Below, piece by piece: positions 8,985 through 19,434 of a DNA stretch of 64,000 nucleotides. The notes below the pieces were generated by a model. The model did not search any database. It saw nothing but the letters and a program-made list of their open reading frames with translations, and was not told the DNA's origin. A program made the translations under genes and the position numbers. The stretch is taken from the NCBI RefSeq assembly GCF_006538345.1, contig NZ_BJKL01000001.1, forward strand, positions 620,001 through 684,000, in the 5' to 3' direction. Source of the stretch: Alteromonas sp. KUL49. Its GTDB lineage: Bacteria; Pseudomonadota; Gammaproteobacteria; Enterobacterales; Alteromonadaceae. How positions within the stretch are numbered: position 1 is the first letter of the stretch; every line of letters begins with the position of its first letter.

Positions 8985-11621
8985 GTGAAATACATTAAAC
9001 CTCTCATTTTGTTTACATTACTATCTGGCCTACTGGGTTTTGTAGCACTCGTGGGTATCTATTTTTATATCAAACCCGACCTGCCGAGCGTCACTGTACT
9101 CAAGGATGTTCGTCTTCAAACACCAATGCAGATATACACCCAAGATGGAAAGTTGATTTCTCAGTACGGTGTAAAGCGTAGGATCCCCGTGGAACTCGAA
9201 GAGGTTCCTGAAAGCTTGATCAATGCCATCCTTGCTACCGAAGACAGTCGTTTCTACGAACACTATGGTATCGATCCTATTGGTATTGTGCGCGCGGCGG
9301 TGAGCCTGATTGTGACAGGTGAGAAGCGCCAGGGTGCAAGTACGCTAACGATGCAGTTAGCTCGTGGATTCTTTCTCACTCGAGAAAAAACCTATATTCG
9401 TAAAGTGAAAGAGATTTTCATCGCTCTGCATATGGAGCAAGTACTCACAAAAGACGAAATACTCGCCCTCTACCTCAACAAAATTGAACTCGGTCACAGA
9501 GCGTTCGGCTTTGGCGCTGCCGCACAAGTGTACTACGGCAAATCACTCAACGAACTTACCCTCGCACAAATTGCGACTATTGCTGGGCTGCCAAAGGCAC
9601 CTTCGGTGCTCAATCCTATTAGTCGGCCCCAAGCGTCTAAAGAGCGACGTCGCGTTGTGTTACTTCGAATGCTTGATGAAGAGCATATTTCTTTAGATGA
9701 ATTTCATACTGCAGCAGATGCACCGGTGACGGCAAGAAAGCACGGTGCAGAAATTGAAGTAGATGCACCTTACTTGGCCGACATTATCTACAATGAAATG
9801 GTTGAAACCTACGGTAAAGAAGAGGCTGAAACGGGGGGATATAAAGTCTATGCCTCGGCGTCTTCTCATCTTCAACTTGCAGCGCAAGATGCGGTGGTAA
9901 GAAATCTTCACGATTATGACGAACGTCACGGCTATAAAGGTCCCCTTGGATATCTGTGGGATGCGCCAATCTCAGAGAGTACAGGCGAGCCTATACCGGT
10001 TATGGAGTCTTCAGTAGATGCCAGTGAAAAACGCTTAGCGAGTGATTGGTCAGAGGAAGAATTACTCACAGTGTTAGCCGAAGTTCCTCGTTTCTCGCCC
10101 CTGATTCCAGCGGTTGTCACCAGTATTGGAGAGCAGGACATAACAGTATTTGATGCCGATGGTGTTTCTCGAAGTATTTATTGGGCGGGACTCGATTGGG
10201 CTCGAGAATACATTACGGATTTTCGTCAAGGAAACCCTCCTAAGGCAGCGATTGATATCACTCAACCCGGTGCAGTGATTTATATTCGAAAGCAAGAAGG
10301 CGAGTGGCGAATCTCTCAGTTGCCGGAAGTTAGCGGTGCTTTGGTATCAATCAACCCACAAAATGGTGCAGTTGAGGCAGTTGTTGGTGGGTATAGTTTC
10401 TATCAAAGCCAGTTTAACCGCGCTACGCAAGCTAAGCGCCAGGTGGGTTCAAACATCAAGCCGTTTATCTACTCTGCTGCGTTGGAGGAGGGCTATACCT
10501 TATCTTCCGTTATAAATGACGCGCCAATCAACCAGTGGGATGCCAGTACGGGGGTGCGCTGGCGACCGGAGAACTCTCCTGCTGAATACGATGGTCCCAT
10601 ACGTATGCGTACAGCATTGGGCAAATCAAAGAACGTGGTCTCAGTTCGATTACTGCGAGGGGTTGGCCTACGCAACGCGGCAGACTACTTAACGCGCTTT
10701 GGTTTTGACACCGACGACATCCCGCTGGACGAAACTTTGTCTTTGGGTTCTGGTTCTCATACGCCGCTGGAAATCGCTCGTGGTATGTCGGCCATTGCTA
10801 ACGGCGGATATTTGCTAGAACCCTACTTTATCGATCGTGTGACTAATGCGACTGGGGATATTCTCTGGCAAGCCGATCCAGTATGGGCGTGTGGAGATTG
10901 TAATGCCGAATCTCCAGAGCAAGCGATAGATGAGAATGACATTGAAGCTTTATTGGAAGCGCAGCTGTCTCAAGCTAATTTAGAAGAGGAAGTGCAAAAG
11001 CGCCCTGCACCGCAAGTGATTTCCTCTCAAAACGCATTTTTGGTCAGTGAAATGATGCGTACAGCGGTTCGTGCTAATGGAAACTGGAGTAAGAAAACCT
11101 ACTGGCTAGGTACAGGGTGGCGGGCCCGTAATATTCTCCAACGTACTGATATTGCCGGTAAGACGGGCACAACCAACGATTCTCGTGATACGTGGTTCAG
11201 CGGTTTTCACAAAGATCTCGTCACCACAGTGTGGGTAGGCTTCGATGACATGAGTCGTCAACTGGGCCGTGCGACTCGAAACCAAAACCTTATTAACCGG
11301 AACCCCGAGAAATTCAATTGGATTGGTAACGCCCTAATTGGCACTGAAGACGGTGCTAAAGCTGCGGCGCCAGCGTGGATACGCTTTATGCAAGTAGCCC
11401 TTGCCGATGTTCCATACTCGCCGATTCCTGTTCCAGAAGGTGTGGTAAGAGTACGTATTGATCGTACCAGTGGAAAGTTGACCGATCGTACTGACCATAC
11501 GACACTATTCGAATATTTTGTGCAAGGCACAGAGCCTCATCAATACGTTCGAGAAGATGAGTTTGTTGACCCCGCACTGTTAGATGAAACAACAGCGCCA
11601 GAGCCAGAAGAAATTTTTTAA
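8985..11621 (+). CDS. mrcA: Penicillin-binding protein 1A (bifunctional transglycosylase/transpeptidase)
   Basis: Class A PBP that polymerises and cross-links peptidoglycan. It has 878 residues: one N-terminal membrane anchor (about 7-29), a GT51 glycosyltransferase domain with catalytic ATEDSRFYEHYG (Glu near 86) and QGASTLTMQLAR, an OB-like insert, then a transpeptidase domain with SxxK at GSNIKPF (Ser489), SKNVVS and KTGTT (Lys726). The position divergent from pilM is conserved in gammaproteobacteria. Confidence 0.96.
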   Translation: MKYIKPLILFTLLSGLLGFVALVGIYFYIKPDLPSVTVLKDVRLQTPMQIYTQDGKLISQYGVKRRIPVELEEVPESLINAILATEDSRFYEHYGIDPIGIVRAAVSLIVTGEKRQGASTLTMQLARGFFLTREKTYIRKVKEIFIALHMEQVLTKDEILALYLNKIELGHRAFGFGAAAQVYYGKSLNELTLAQIATIAGLPKAPSVLNPISRPQASKERRRVVLLRMLDEEHISLDEFHTAADAPVTARKHGAEIEVDAPYLADIIYNEMVETYGKEEAETGGYKVYASASSHLQLAAQDAVVRNLHDYDERHGYKGPLGYLWDAPISESTGEPIPVMESSVDASEKRLASDWSEEELLTVLAEVPRFSPLIPAVVTSIGEQDITVFDADGVSRSIYWAGLDWAREYITDFRQGNPPKAAIDITQPGAVIYIRKQEGEWRISQLPEVSGALVSINPQNGAVEAVVGGYSFYQSQFNRATQAKRQVGSNIKPFIYSAALEEGYTLSSVINDAPINQWDASTGVRWRPENSPAEYDGPIRMRTALGKSKNVVSVRLLRGVGLRNAADYLTRFGFDTDDIPLDETLSLGSGSHTPLEIARGMSAIANGGYLLEPYFIDRVTNATGDILWQADPVWACGDCNAESPEQAIDENDIEALLEAQLSQANLEEEVQKRPAPQVISSQNAFLVSEMMRTAVRANGNWSKKTYWLGTGWRARNILQRTDIAGKTGTTNDSRDTWFSGFHKDLVTTVWVGFDDMSRQLGRATRNQNLINRNPEKFNWIGNALIGTEDGAKAAAPAWIRFMQVALADVPYSPIPVPEGVVRVRIDRTSGKLTDRTDHTTLFEYFVQGTEPHQYVREDEFVDPALLDETTAPEPEEIF

Positions 11622-11658
11622 CCTATTGTTCACAATCATTTATAATAATGTGAACACT

Positions 11659-11691
11659 GTATCGGGTAGTCATGTAGCGGTTACCCGATAC
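11659..11691. repeat. Perfect 10-bp inverted repeat between mrcA and maeA
   Basis: GTATCGGGTA (11659-11668) and TACCCGATAC (11682-11691) form a perfect dyad with a 13-nt spacer, about 60 bp before the maeA start. No T-run follows, so an operator or a leader hairpin is as likely as a terminator. Confidence 0.5.
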
Positions 11692-11752
11692 AAAAGGTCA
11701 CACATCTCCCTTTTGGAAATGGCTTTTTTGCCTGAAGTTAATCGGATACCCA

Positions 11753-13444
11753 ATGTCAGACGATTCGCAACGCTATTTATACATTCCACACTCTGGACCC
11801 TCATTACTAGAAACCCCGTTATTAAATAAAGGAAGCGCCTTTACTGACCGTGAACGTGCGGCCTTTAATCTAACCGGGTTGCTACCTCCACGCTATGAAA
11901 CGATCGAAGAGCAAGTGGAGCGCGCTTACATGCAGTACAGCAGCTTTGATGAAACCCTCAACAAGCATATTTATTTGCGTGCCATACAAGATAACAACGA
12001 AACCTTATTTTATGCGCTGATTCAAAAACATATTAATGAAATGATGCCAATCATCTATACACCTACGGTGGGTGATGCTTGTGAACAATTTTCTGATATA
12101 TATCGCAGTTCACGAGGTTTGTTTGTCTCATGGGAAGAAAGGCATCACCTTGACGATATTGTAAGAAACGCAACTAAGCGCAAGGTGAAAGTTATCGTAG
12201 TTACCGATGGTGAGCGAATTCTAGGGTTAGGAGACCAAGGAATAGGTGGTATGGGTATCCCCATCGGAAAACTGTCACTTTATACCGCATGTGGTGGAAT
12301 CAGCCCGGCGTATACGCTTCCAGTTATGTTAGATGTGGGAACAAATAACGAAAAGCTGCTCAATGATCCTATGTATATGGGGGCGCGTCACCCGCGTATT
12401 GCACAAGAAGATTACGATGAATTTGTCGATATGTTCATCAATTCGGTTAAGCGCCGTTGGCCTGATGTACTCATACAGTTTGAAGATTTTGCTCAGCCAA
12501 ATGCAATGCCGTTGCTCAATCGTTATCGCGACCAAGTCTGTTGCTTCAATGACGATATTCAAGGCACAGCGGCGGTAACCCTAGGTACCATATTGGCGGC
12601 GTGTAAAACTAAGAAACAGCTTTTGTCTGAGATGAAAGTCGTGTTTGTTGGTGCGGGCTCTGCAGGTTGTGGTATTGCCGAAATGCTCATTCAGCAGATG
12701 GTCAAAGAGGGGTTATCTGACGAACAAGCCCGTAAACAGGTATTTATGATAGATCGTTACGGACTAGTGAGTGAAGGTATGTCTGACCTGCGTGACTTCC
12801 AACAAAAGTTACAGCAGTCTCAAGTGGATTTAGCCGACTGGACATTCAGCGGCGAATATCCATCATTGTTAGACGTTATGCACTGCGCTAAACCCGATGT
12901 GCTCATTGGCGTGTCAGGCCAACCGGGATTGTTCACTGAGCAAGTCATTACGGCAATGAAACAGCACTGTGATTTGCCCATTATTTTCCCGCTGAGTAAT
13001 CCATCTCGCCAGGTTGAGGCAAGGCCCGAACAAGTGATCGAATGGACAAATGGCGAAGTCGTTATTGCTTCTGGAAGTCCATTCAAACCGGTAGAGTACG
13101 AGGGTAAAACTTATCCTATCGCACAGTGTAATAACGCCTACATTTTCCCGGGAATTGGGTTAGGTGTAGTAGCGGCTAAGGCTAAGCGTATCAGTGACGA
13201 AATGCTTATGGCTGCCAGTGAAGCGTTGGCAGCATCTTCGCCATTAGTTATCGAAGGTGAAGGTGCTTTACTACCGCCTTTGTCTGCGATTGCTGAATTG
13301 AGTAAAGAAATGGCATTTTCAGTAGCTAAAGTTGCTATGGCCCAGGGGCTTGCGTTGGAAATGACAGATGAAGCTTTGCGCAAGAGCATCGAGCAAAATT
13401 TCTGGAAAGCAGAATACCGACCTTACAAACGTACAAGTATATAG
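11753..13444 (+). CDS. maeA: NAD-dependent malic enzyme
   Basis: Oxidatively decarboxylates malate to pyruvate and CO2. It has 563 residues, matching the long SfcA/MaeA type. Family signatures visible are [14 protein letters not shown] near the N-terminus, [20 protein letters not shown] (metal and malate site), [14 protein letters not shown] and the dinucleotide fold [14 protein letters not shown]. It follows mrcA but has its own 131-bp upstream region, and is closed by a strong terminator. Confidence 0.96.
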   Translation: MSDDSQRYLYIPHSGPSLLETPLLNKGSAFTDRERAAFNLTGLLPPRYETIEEQVERAYMQYSSFDETLNKHIYLRAIQDNNETLFYALIQKHINEMMPIIYTPTVGDACEQFSDIYRSSRGLFVSWEERHHLDDIVRNATKRKVKVIVVTDGERILGLGDQGIGGMGIPIGKLSLYTACGGISPAYTLPVMLDVGTNNEKLLNDPMYMGARHPRIAQEDYDEFVDMFINSVKRRWPDVLIQFEDFAQPNAMPLLNRYRDQVCCFNDDIQGTAAVTLGTILAACKTKKQLLSEMKVVFVGAGSAGCGIAEMLIQQMVKEGLSDEQARKQVFMIDRYGLVSEGMSDLRDFQQKLQQSQVDLADWTFSGEYPSLLDVMHCAKPDVLIGVSGQPGLFTEQVITAMKQHCDLPIIFPLSNPSRQVEARPEQVIEWTNGEVVIASGSPFKPVEYEGKTYPIAQCNNAYIFPGIGLGVVAAKAKRISDEMLMAASEALAASSPLVIEGEGALLPPLSAIAELSKEMAFSVAKVAMAQGLALEMTDEALRKSIEQNFWKAEYRPYKRTSI

Positions 13445-13462
13445 TTGATGTGTTGAGACCTC

Positions 13463-13515
13463 ATCGCGGATACAACAACACAGCAACGTTCTGTGTTTCT
13501 TGTTCCGCGATTTTT
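13463..13515 (+). terminator. Rho-independent terminator after maeA
   Basis: Outer stem ATCGCGGA (13463-13470) / TCCGCGAT (13504-13511), continued by ACAA/TTGT and an inner ACACAG/CTGTGT stem with a 7-nt loop, then TTTTT. It sits 18 bp after the maeA stop. Confidence 0.85.
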
Positions 13516-13586
13516 GTTTGAACTACTGGATGAGTCACTGTGTATACATGTGAGCGACGTTCACAATGCACTTTCGGAGCAACAAT

Positions 13587-14447
13587 ATGACAGAAAAAGA
13601 ACAGTATCAGCCCCCAGAGGTGTGGGAGCAACCAGGTGATGATGGGAACCAATGGGCCAGTATCAATCGCCCTGTGTCTGGAGCGACTCATGAGAAAAGC
13701 AGAGACGTGGGTGAGCATGGCTTACAGCTTTATTCATTGGCAACACCCAATGGGCAGAAAGTCACTATTATGCTTGAGGAGTTACTTGCAGCTGGCGTGT
13801 CTGAGGCAGAGTATGATGCTTGGCTAATAAACATCGGTGAAGGCGATCAGTTTTCATCGGGATTTGTTGAGGTAAACCCAAACTCAAAGATCCCTGCACT
13901 TGTTGATACTACTACCACACCTCAGACTCACCTTTTTGAGTCAGGCGCAATTTTGCAGTACCTAGCCAATAAGTTCGGCAAATTTATTCCTGCGGATTTT
14001 GCCGAGAAAGTGGCTTGCAATAATTGGTTATTTTGGCAGATGGGCTCTGCACCTTACCTTGGCGGTGGTTTTGGGCATTTCTACAGCTATGCTCCGTATC
14101 CGATGGAGTACCCCATCAACCGCTTTACTATGGAAGTAAAACGACAGTTGGATGTGTTAGATAAACACCTTGCTTCAAACACCTATATGGCCGGCGAGTC
14201 TTATTCCATTGCCGATATCGCTATTTGGCCTTGGTATGGTCAACTGGTATTGGGACGTTTGTACGACGCTGAAACCTTCCTGCAGGTGGCAGATTACCAC
14301 CATGTAATGCGCTGGGCTAAAATGATTGATTCTCGCCCCGCTGTAAAGCGTGGACGTTTAGTTAATCGCACATGGGGAGATGAAGGACAAGTTCCTAATC
14401 GTCATTCCGCTAGCGATATTGACGAAGTTATCAAGGGTAACGATTAA
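13587..14447 (+). CDS. yghU: YghU-type glutathione S-transferase / disulfide-bond oxidoreductase
   Basis: Nu-class glutathione transferase that binds two GSH molecules and has disulfide-reductase activity in E. coli YghU. The frame opens at 13566, but the ATG at 13587 has GGAG seven bases upstream and gives the normal YghU N-terminus; 286 residues result. Near-invariant family blocks are seen: INRPVSGATHEK, LYSLATPNGQKVTIMLEELL, GDQFSSGFVEVNPNSKIPAL and the C-terminal helical domain with SIADIAIWPWYG. Monocistronic between two terminators. Confidence 0.93.
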   Translation: MTEKEQYQPPEVWEQPGDDGNQWASINRPVSGATHEKSRDVGEHGLQLYSLATPNGQKVTIMLEELLAAGVSEAEYDAWLINIGEGDQFSSGFVEVNPNSKIPALVDTTTTPQTHLFESGAILQYLANKFGKFIPADFAEKVACNNWLFWQMGSAPYLGGGFGHFYSYAPYPMEYPINRFTMEVKRQLDVLDKHLASNTYMAGESYSIADIAIWPWYGQLVLGRLYDAETFLQVADYHHVMRWAKMIDSRPAVKRGRLVNRTWGDEGQVPNRHSASDIDEVIKGND

Positions 14448-14467
14448 CACTCATTTAGTGTTTTTTT
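14446..14467 (+). terminator. Short terminator overlapping the yghU stop
   Basis: AACACT (14446-14451) / AGTGTT (14457-14462) with a 5-nt loop, running straight into a T-run. It begins within the TAA stop codon. Confidence 0.65.
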
Positions 14468-14477
14468 ACTACAACAG

Positions 14478-14522
14478 CAACTTCTGGGTATAACGATTAC
14501 CCAGAAGTTGTCGAAACTTTTT
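14478..14522 (+). terminator. Strong second hairpin terminator after yghU
   Basis: Perfect 13-bp stem CAACTTCTGGGTA (14478-14490) / TACCCAGAAGTTG (14498-14510) with a 7-nt loop, followed a few bases later by TTTTT. With the hairpin before it, this forms a tandem terminator. Confidence 0.75.
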
Positions 14523-14657
14523 ACACTGTAAGATACAACTTGTCTCTTTTTCTTATACCTTTCTGTTTTTTATGGGTTTTTGTTGTTGGCTTGAATTTTG
14601 CTTATAGCTGAGCTCATCCTCGTTTTCATTGCAGTATTCAATTGGGCTAAATCTTTG

Positions 14658-15599
14658 ATGTACCGATTATTGGTTTGTTTATTCACTAGTCTTCTATTAT
14701 CGTTCGGCGTTGCTGCCGAGGATAACTTGTTGGGTGAGTACAATCTTATTTTGTTAGAAGATTACAACTTCTCTGGTGGTGACGTTCAAGGGCGTACATA
14801 CATTGGTGGTAACCTTAACGCAGCAGGACACGCTGTCGAGTTTGGTAGCCGTTTACCTAACACAGACACTGCCATTGATGCGGTTACCGTTGCCGGTGAC
14901 ATCAACGCCAACGTTGTACGCGTACTCAGAGATAATAACTTGGTGTACGGTGGTACACTTAACGCTTCCCATGTAGAACTCAATGACGGGAACGATGGTC
15001 AAGCGATTTACAATCCACAAGTGGGTGTAAATACTATTGCTTCGACTATCCATGCAGACTCAGCCTACTACTCAAGCTTGACCGAGAATGGCGTGTTCAG
15101 TAACGGTACTTTTAACTATGCCGGAACCGATGATGTTGCTGTATTCAACGTTTCTGCCGATCAAATATTTGCTCAAAATAGTAATCTGTCGCTCAACTGG
15201 GGTGAGGCTGAAACGGTTATTATTAACGTTGCAGCAAGTAGTACGTCTAATGCCACTGATGTCGTTATTGGTGGTGGTGTAAATCTGAATAACGGTTTTA
15301 CCTCGAATCAAGCCTTTTCAAATGTGCTTTGGAACTTCTATGACGCTACAAGTATCGACTTTAGAAGTTTAGCAGTGAAGGGATCTGTACTCGCACCGTT
15401 GGCGTCAACGAGCGGTGGTGCGTCCTTCGACGGCTCATTTGCTGCGGTTTCATATACGGGGGCACGTGAGTTTCACGATTTTGTCTTTGAATACGAGCGC
15501 CCTCAAGGTAGTCAACTCGTTCAAGTGCCAGCGCCGCCCATTGCACTTATCTGTCTTACAGCGTTATTATTTATTACCTCTAGACGCAACTTTCGCTAA
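14658..15599 (+). CDS. Choice-of-anchor A family surface protein with PEP-CTERM-like tail
   Basis: Exported protein of 313 residues. The frame opens at 14598, but the ATG at 14658 begins a clean signal peptide (MYRLLVCLFTSLLLSFGVAA, cleavage before EDN). The body, with NLILLEDYNFSGGDVQGRTY and IGGNLNAAG, matches the choice-of-anchor A domain found with many different cell-surface anchors. The C-terminus VPAP, a hydrophobic stretch, then SRRNFR has the layout of a PEP-CTERM sorting signal (VPxP, membrane helix, basic end), although Glu of PEP is Ala here. The prsT-like gene follows after 5 bp. Confidence 0.75.
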   Translation: MYRLLVCLFTSLLLSFGVAAEDNLLGEYNLILLEDYNFSGGDVQGRTYIGGNLNAAGHAVEFGSRLPNTDTAIDAVTVAGDINANVVRVLRDNNLVYGGTLNASHVELNDGNDGQAIYNPQVGVNTIASTIHADSAYYSSLTENGVFSNGTFNYAGTDDVAVFNVSADQIFAQNSNLSLNWGEAETVIINVAASSTSNATDVVIGGGVNLNNGFTSNQAFSNVLWNFYDATSIDFRSLAVKGSVLAPLASTSGGASFDGSFAAVSYTGAREFHDFVFEYERPQGSQLVQVPAPPIALICLTALLFITSRRNFR

Positions 15600-15604
15600 G
15601 CCTA

Positions 15605-18415
15605 ATGAATAAAGGTAATACTGGATTACTCCGGTATATAGTCGCTGCTGTACTGCTTTTCTGTGCATCAGTAGGTGCTGAGGTTAATGAAAATTACGAA
15701 CTCGCAGTTAGTGCTTACTCCGCTCAAAAGTACAAAGATGCGTATATTCACGTAAAAAATGCACTTCAGCAGCAATCGGATTATGTGCCCGCCCATGTGT
15801 TACTGGCACAGCTTTATTTAGATAATGGTCTGTTCGAGCAAGCCAATGCGTCTTTTCAACAAGCTTACGACTTAAATGCTGACCCGAGTTTGATATTTTC
15901 ATCTTGGGGACAGGTGCTGCTTCGACTACGGGATTACCCGCGAATTCTTGAATTAGAATACAAAAGCATTTCAAACCTTGATGACAAAGCGTTGTGGGTA
16001 TCATACCGAGCTCAAGCTTGTGAGCGAGAGCAGCGCTGGCTCTGCGCAAAACAAGAATACCAGTCTATTTTGCGCTTTGCGCCTGATCATTCACTAGGTT
16101 TGAATGGATTAGCACTACTCGCTTTGAATGAGGGGAGTGTCGACGAAGCAGAGGCATTGATAGCTAAGTCTACAGAGCATTTGGAAAACAATGCAAAGAC
16201 CTGGTGGTTACGCGGCGAACTGGAAAAAGCAAAGGGAAACATCACCCTTGCACAGCAGTATTATAACAAAGCGTACCTTATTTCACCTGACACCGCCTAT
16301 ATCGCCAGAAGCTTGATTGATGCATACGTGTCATCTCAGGATTTTGATACTGCTATTGTCATTACCGAAGATCTCCTCTCACAAGCCCATGATGATCTTT
16401 ATGTGATGTTTGTAAATAGCTGGCTAACCAGTCAAATTGCGTCTCTAGCGCAGATACAGCCCCAGTTAGAAGCTATGTCTGTGCGGTTGGCAAATGTCAC
16501 TGACGAAGCCTTTGTTTTAGAACCAGCCTTGTATTATTTGCGAGGCATGGTTTCGTTAATGCAGGAGAATTTTGAAAGCGCTAGAGAGGACTTTGCCGCG
16601 TTTGCGGCTGCCACAGAGCGAGACCTCCAAACTGCCATTTTGCTCGCAACCACCAATATGGCATTGGGTGATAAGCAATCCGCTATGCTGGCCATTCAAG
16701 ACTACGAGGAAGACCTAGCAAAGGTAAACTTGAAACACGCCTTGATGCTTGGTGGACTCTACTTGGAAAATAAGCGAAATTTCAAAGCAGTAGCCTTACT
16801 GGAGCGACTACAAAATGCGTATCCAGATAATATCGAAGTCGCACTTTTTTCAGTGAGAGTTTTACTTAATCGAGGACTACGAGGGCGCGCGGCAGAGACA
16901 TTAAATGCGTTACTGAGTGCGCATGCTGATAATCGACAAGTACTTATTGCCCATGCGCTCTTTTACCTCGATAGCGGTGTGGCAGAACAAGCAGAAGCCG
17001 CCATCAATATATTACTCACCTTGTATCCAGATGATATTAGTGTCAAAAACATTCAAGCCGCTCAGCTACTGATTGATAAACAATATGAAAAAGCTGAAGC
17101 GGTGTTGAACCAAGTACTTGCTGAAGCGCCAACCTTATTTGCAACCCAGTATAACAAAGCGACCTTGCTTATCTATCAGATGAGGTATGAAGAAGCGCTG
17201 GTATTATTGGAGCGACTGAATGGTCAACGTTCAGACCATCCTCAAGTTATCTACCAGCTAGCAAAAGTTAATTTGGTCATGGGTAATGTACAAGGTGCAT
17301 TGACGCTATATGAACGATTGTTAGCACGGTATGATGTTTCTGCACAAGTTACCTATGCTGCAGTAGCTGCTTATGTCAGTACTGGTAACATAAGTCGCGG
17401 TATAGGGCTTTTGCGGCGTTTGATTGCCCGTGAGCCAGACAATGACAAAGCGCTGGTTCAGTTAGCGAGTTTGTTTATCAAAGCAGGTGACATTACGTCT
17501 GCCAAATCTTCGTTACTTAAGTTGGAAATCAACGGACTGCGCTCTGCCGACACTCTGATGGCTGAATCCGAGCTTTGGCTTGCCTTAGGTGAATTAGAGA
17601 GAGCGGTAGATATCTTAGAAAAGGCGCACCGCCAGTTACCTGACAATGTAAATATTCACCTTCAATGGGTAAAGCTACTGCTAGCAAGCAACGATCTAGT
17701 CACTGCAGAGAGTACATTATCACCCTTAGTCGCTAATCGCCCCAGAGATCCTTATGTGTTGTTTAAGTGGGCAGAGCTTGCACAAAGTCAGCAAAATATT
17801 CCCTTGGCCTATGAACGTTACAAGCAGGTGCTTGCCGTTGATGATGGTTTTGAACTTGCCCTGGCTAAGTTGTACACGTTAAGCACTCAGCTGGGTGACT
17901 TTAGTGATTTTTTGCCCTTTGTTAATGCATTAGTTGAGCGCTACCCAGATCGCTACTTTTCGAGAAACCTCTTAGCGCAATATCATTATTATTTTGGCAG
18001 TGCGGCTGAAGCTGTTTTTCACTACGAGATCTTGCTTAAGCACAATACGTCAAACAATAAATACGCACTGTTAAACAGGCTGGCGACCCTTTACTTGTCA
18101 ATTGATAGCAGACAAAGCGAAGTATATGCTAAACAAGCACATCAACTTATGCCAACCAATGCTAATGTACTCCATACCTATGGTTGGGTATTGGTAACCA
18201 ATAAGAAATTTAGCGAGGCGTTACCTATATTGCGGGAAGCCTCTGTGCGAGACGATATCAATCCATCATTGAAGTTCCACTTGGCTTACACCCTCCACAA
18301 ACTTCAACGTTCAGAAGAAGCTCTAGATTTACTCCAACGAGCATTATCTAGTAATTCAGAGTTTGCACAACGAGTTGCGGCTCAGCAACTCGTCGCAGAA
18401 ATTACCAATATCTAG
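15605..18415 (+). CDS. PrsT-like TPR-repeat protein of a PEP-CTERM system
   Basis: Exported tetratricopeptide-repeat protein of 936 residues. The signal peptide is about 25 residues (YIVAAVLLFCASVGA); the rest is almost continuous TPR repeats, e.g. DYVPAHVLLAQLYLDNGLF, NNAKTWWLRGELEKAKGN and ATQYNKATLLIYQMRYEEA. Length and repeat density match PrsT, the large TPR protein associated with exosortase/PEP-CTERM loci. It starts 5 bp after the surface-protein gene, so the two are co-transcribed. No exosortase is visible in the window. It overlaps the convergent hydrolase gene by 4 bp. Confidence 0.7.
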   Translation: MNKGNTGLLRYIVAAVLLFCASVGAEVNENYELAVSAYSAQKYKDAYIHVKNALQQQSDYVPAHVLLAQLYLDNGLFEQANASFQQAYDLNADPSLIFSSWGQVLLRLRDYPRILELEYKSISNLDDKALWVSYRAQACEREQRWLCAKQEYQSILRFAPDHSLGLNGLALLALNEGSVDEAEALIAKSTEHLENNAKTWWLRGELEKAKGNITLAQQYYNKAYLISPDTAYIARSLIDAYVSSQDFDTAIVITEDLLSQAHDDLYVMFVNSWLTSQIASLAQIQPQLEAMSVRLANVTDEAFVLEPALYYLRGMVSLMQENFESAREDFAAFAAATERDLQTAILLATTNMALGDKQSAMLAIQDYEEDLAKVNLKHALMLGGLYLENKRNFKAVALLERLQNAYPDNIEVALFSVRVLLNRGLRGRAAETLNALLSAHADNRQVLIAHALFYLDSGVAEQAEAAINILLTLYPDDISVKNIQAAQLLIDKQYEKAEAVLNQVLAEAPTLFATQYNKATLLIYQMRYEEALVLLERLNGQRSDHPQVIYQLAKVNLVMGNVQGALTLYERLLARYDVSAQVTYAAVAAYVSTGNISRGIGLLRRLIAREPDNDKALVQLASLFIKAGDITSAKSSLLKLEINGLRSADTLMAESELWLALGELERAVDILEKAHRQLPDNVNIHLQWVKLLLASNDLVTAESTLSPLVANRPRDPYVLFKWAELAQSQQNIPLAYERYKQVLAVDDGFELALAKLYTLSTQLGDFSDFLPFVNALVERYPDRYFSRNLLAQYHYYFGSAAEAVFHYEILLKHNTSNNKYALLNRLATLYLSIDSRQSEVYAKQAHQLMPTNANVLHTYGWVLVTNKKFSEALPILREASVRDDINPSLKFHLAYTLHKLQRSEEALDLLQRALSSNSEFAQRVAAQQLVAEITNI

Positions 18416-19272
18416 GCGGTAAATGTAGAGAGATAATCAGAGACTTCAGGCCACAGTTTCTGGTTGGCGCGAGAAAAGAACTTCATGTGGCCAATTTCCT
18501 TAAGGTTGTGGTCCTGTGGACTCACTCGTTTTACTTCAGCCTCGATATTGGGAAACACGGTTAGCATGTCTTTGACGTTGTCGTAGTTGGCTATGTCATC
18601 ATCGCTTGCCCAAATCCATTTAGACGGCATGGCCATTTCGTTGTAATAGTGTTTGGTTACATCACCATCAAAGGCCATCTTTACGTAGCCACTGCCATTA
18701 CACCATTGCTGCCATTGTCGAGCAGCACGCTTTGGTAGCGGCTCTCCCATTCCTACCCACTGGGATTTGGTGTGGCCAAAAAGCAAATTACTCATAGGAA
18801 TATAAAAGTTCATGAAAAAGTGCGCTTTGTATTGATAAGACAAGCGCATATTTCTCAAGCGACCTGAAGAGCTTGCAAAGTTACAAAACGCAGTTAGATC
18901 ATGGACGTTTGGCATTAATCCCAGTAACTGCCCACCGGCACTATGACCTACTAGAAAGTAAGGCACGTCAGGAAATTTTGTTTTAAGTGAAGATAATACT
19001 GCGGGCATATCCAGAGTGCCCCAACATACTAATGACGCTTTACTATGACTCGGCTTTCCCTGACTAGATCCTCCAATACCGCGATTATCAAAGGTAATAA
19101 CACCAAACCCTTGGTCGACAAGAAATTGCGCAAATGCGAAATAAAATTGCCTTTTTATTCCCGTCGCTGGCCCAATCATTACGGCACCTTTTACTGGCTG
19201 CTCATCTGGGCTGAAGGCAGTTGCCGCTAACTCGTAGCCGTCTTCACAGGTTATTTTGATATCGTCAATCAT
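18412..19272 (-). CDS. Alpha/beta hydrolase (COG4757 type)
   Basis: Predicted soluble serine hydrolase of 286 residues. The nucleophile elbow GHSAGG, an oxyanion-loop region MIGPATGIKRQFY and FDNRGIGGSSQGKP are all typical of the alpha/beta hydrolase fold; the C-terminal catalytic His is probably in IGHMKFFSR. The substrate is not evident from sequence. It is convergent with the TPR gene and divergent from the blaI-like gene. Confidence 0.8.
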   Translation of the reverse strand: MIDDIKITCEDGYELAATAFSPDEQPVKGAVMIGPATGIKRQFYFAFAQFLVDQGFGVITFDNRGIGGSSQGKPSHSKASLVCWGTLDMPAVLSSLKTKFPDVPYFLVGHSAGGQLLGLMPNVHDLTAFCNFASSSGRLRNMRLSYQYKAHFFMNFYIPMSNLLFGHTKSQWVGMGEPLPKRAARQWQQWCNGSGYVKMAFDGDVTKHYYNEMAMPSKWIWASDDDIANYDNVKDMLTVFPNIEAEVKRVSPQDHNLKEIGHMKFFSRANQKLWPEVSDYLSTFTA

Positions 19273-19385
19273 GATTTATCACATCTAGAACTCTCTGGTC
19301 TTACCAGTAAAGCTCAATTTATACATGATATGCAAGTGAAACCACGTGAACTTCTTTCATTAATAACAATGATAATGGTTTTTTG

Positions 19386-19401
19386 TGTGACATATGTCGC
19401 A
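19386..19401. promoter_or_regulatory. BlaI/MecI-type operator 1
   Basis: TGTGACAT|ATGTCGCA is a 16-bp palindrome with a single mismatch. It resembles operators of the BlaI/MecI family in having an ACATATGT-like core. It lies 60 bp upstream of the blaI-like start. Confidence 0.65.
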
Positions 19402-19434
19402 TTTTTTTGTTTTCTGGTTTTTTTAATGATAATG

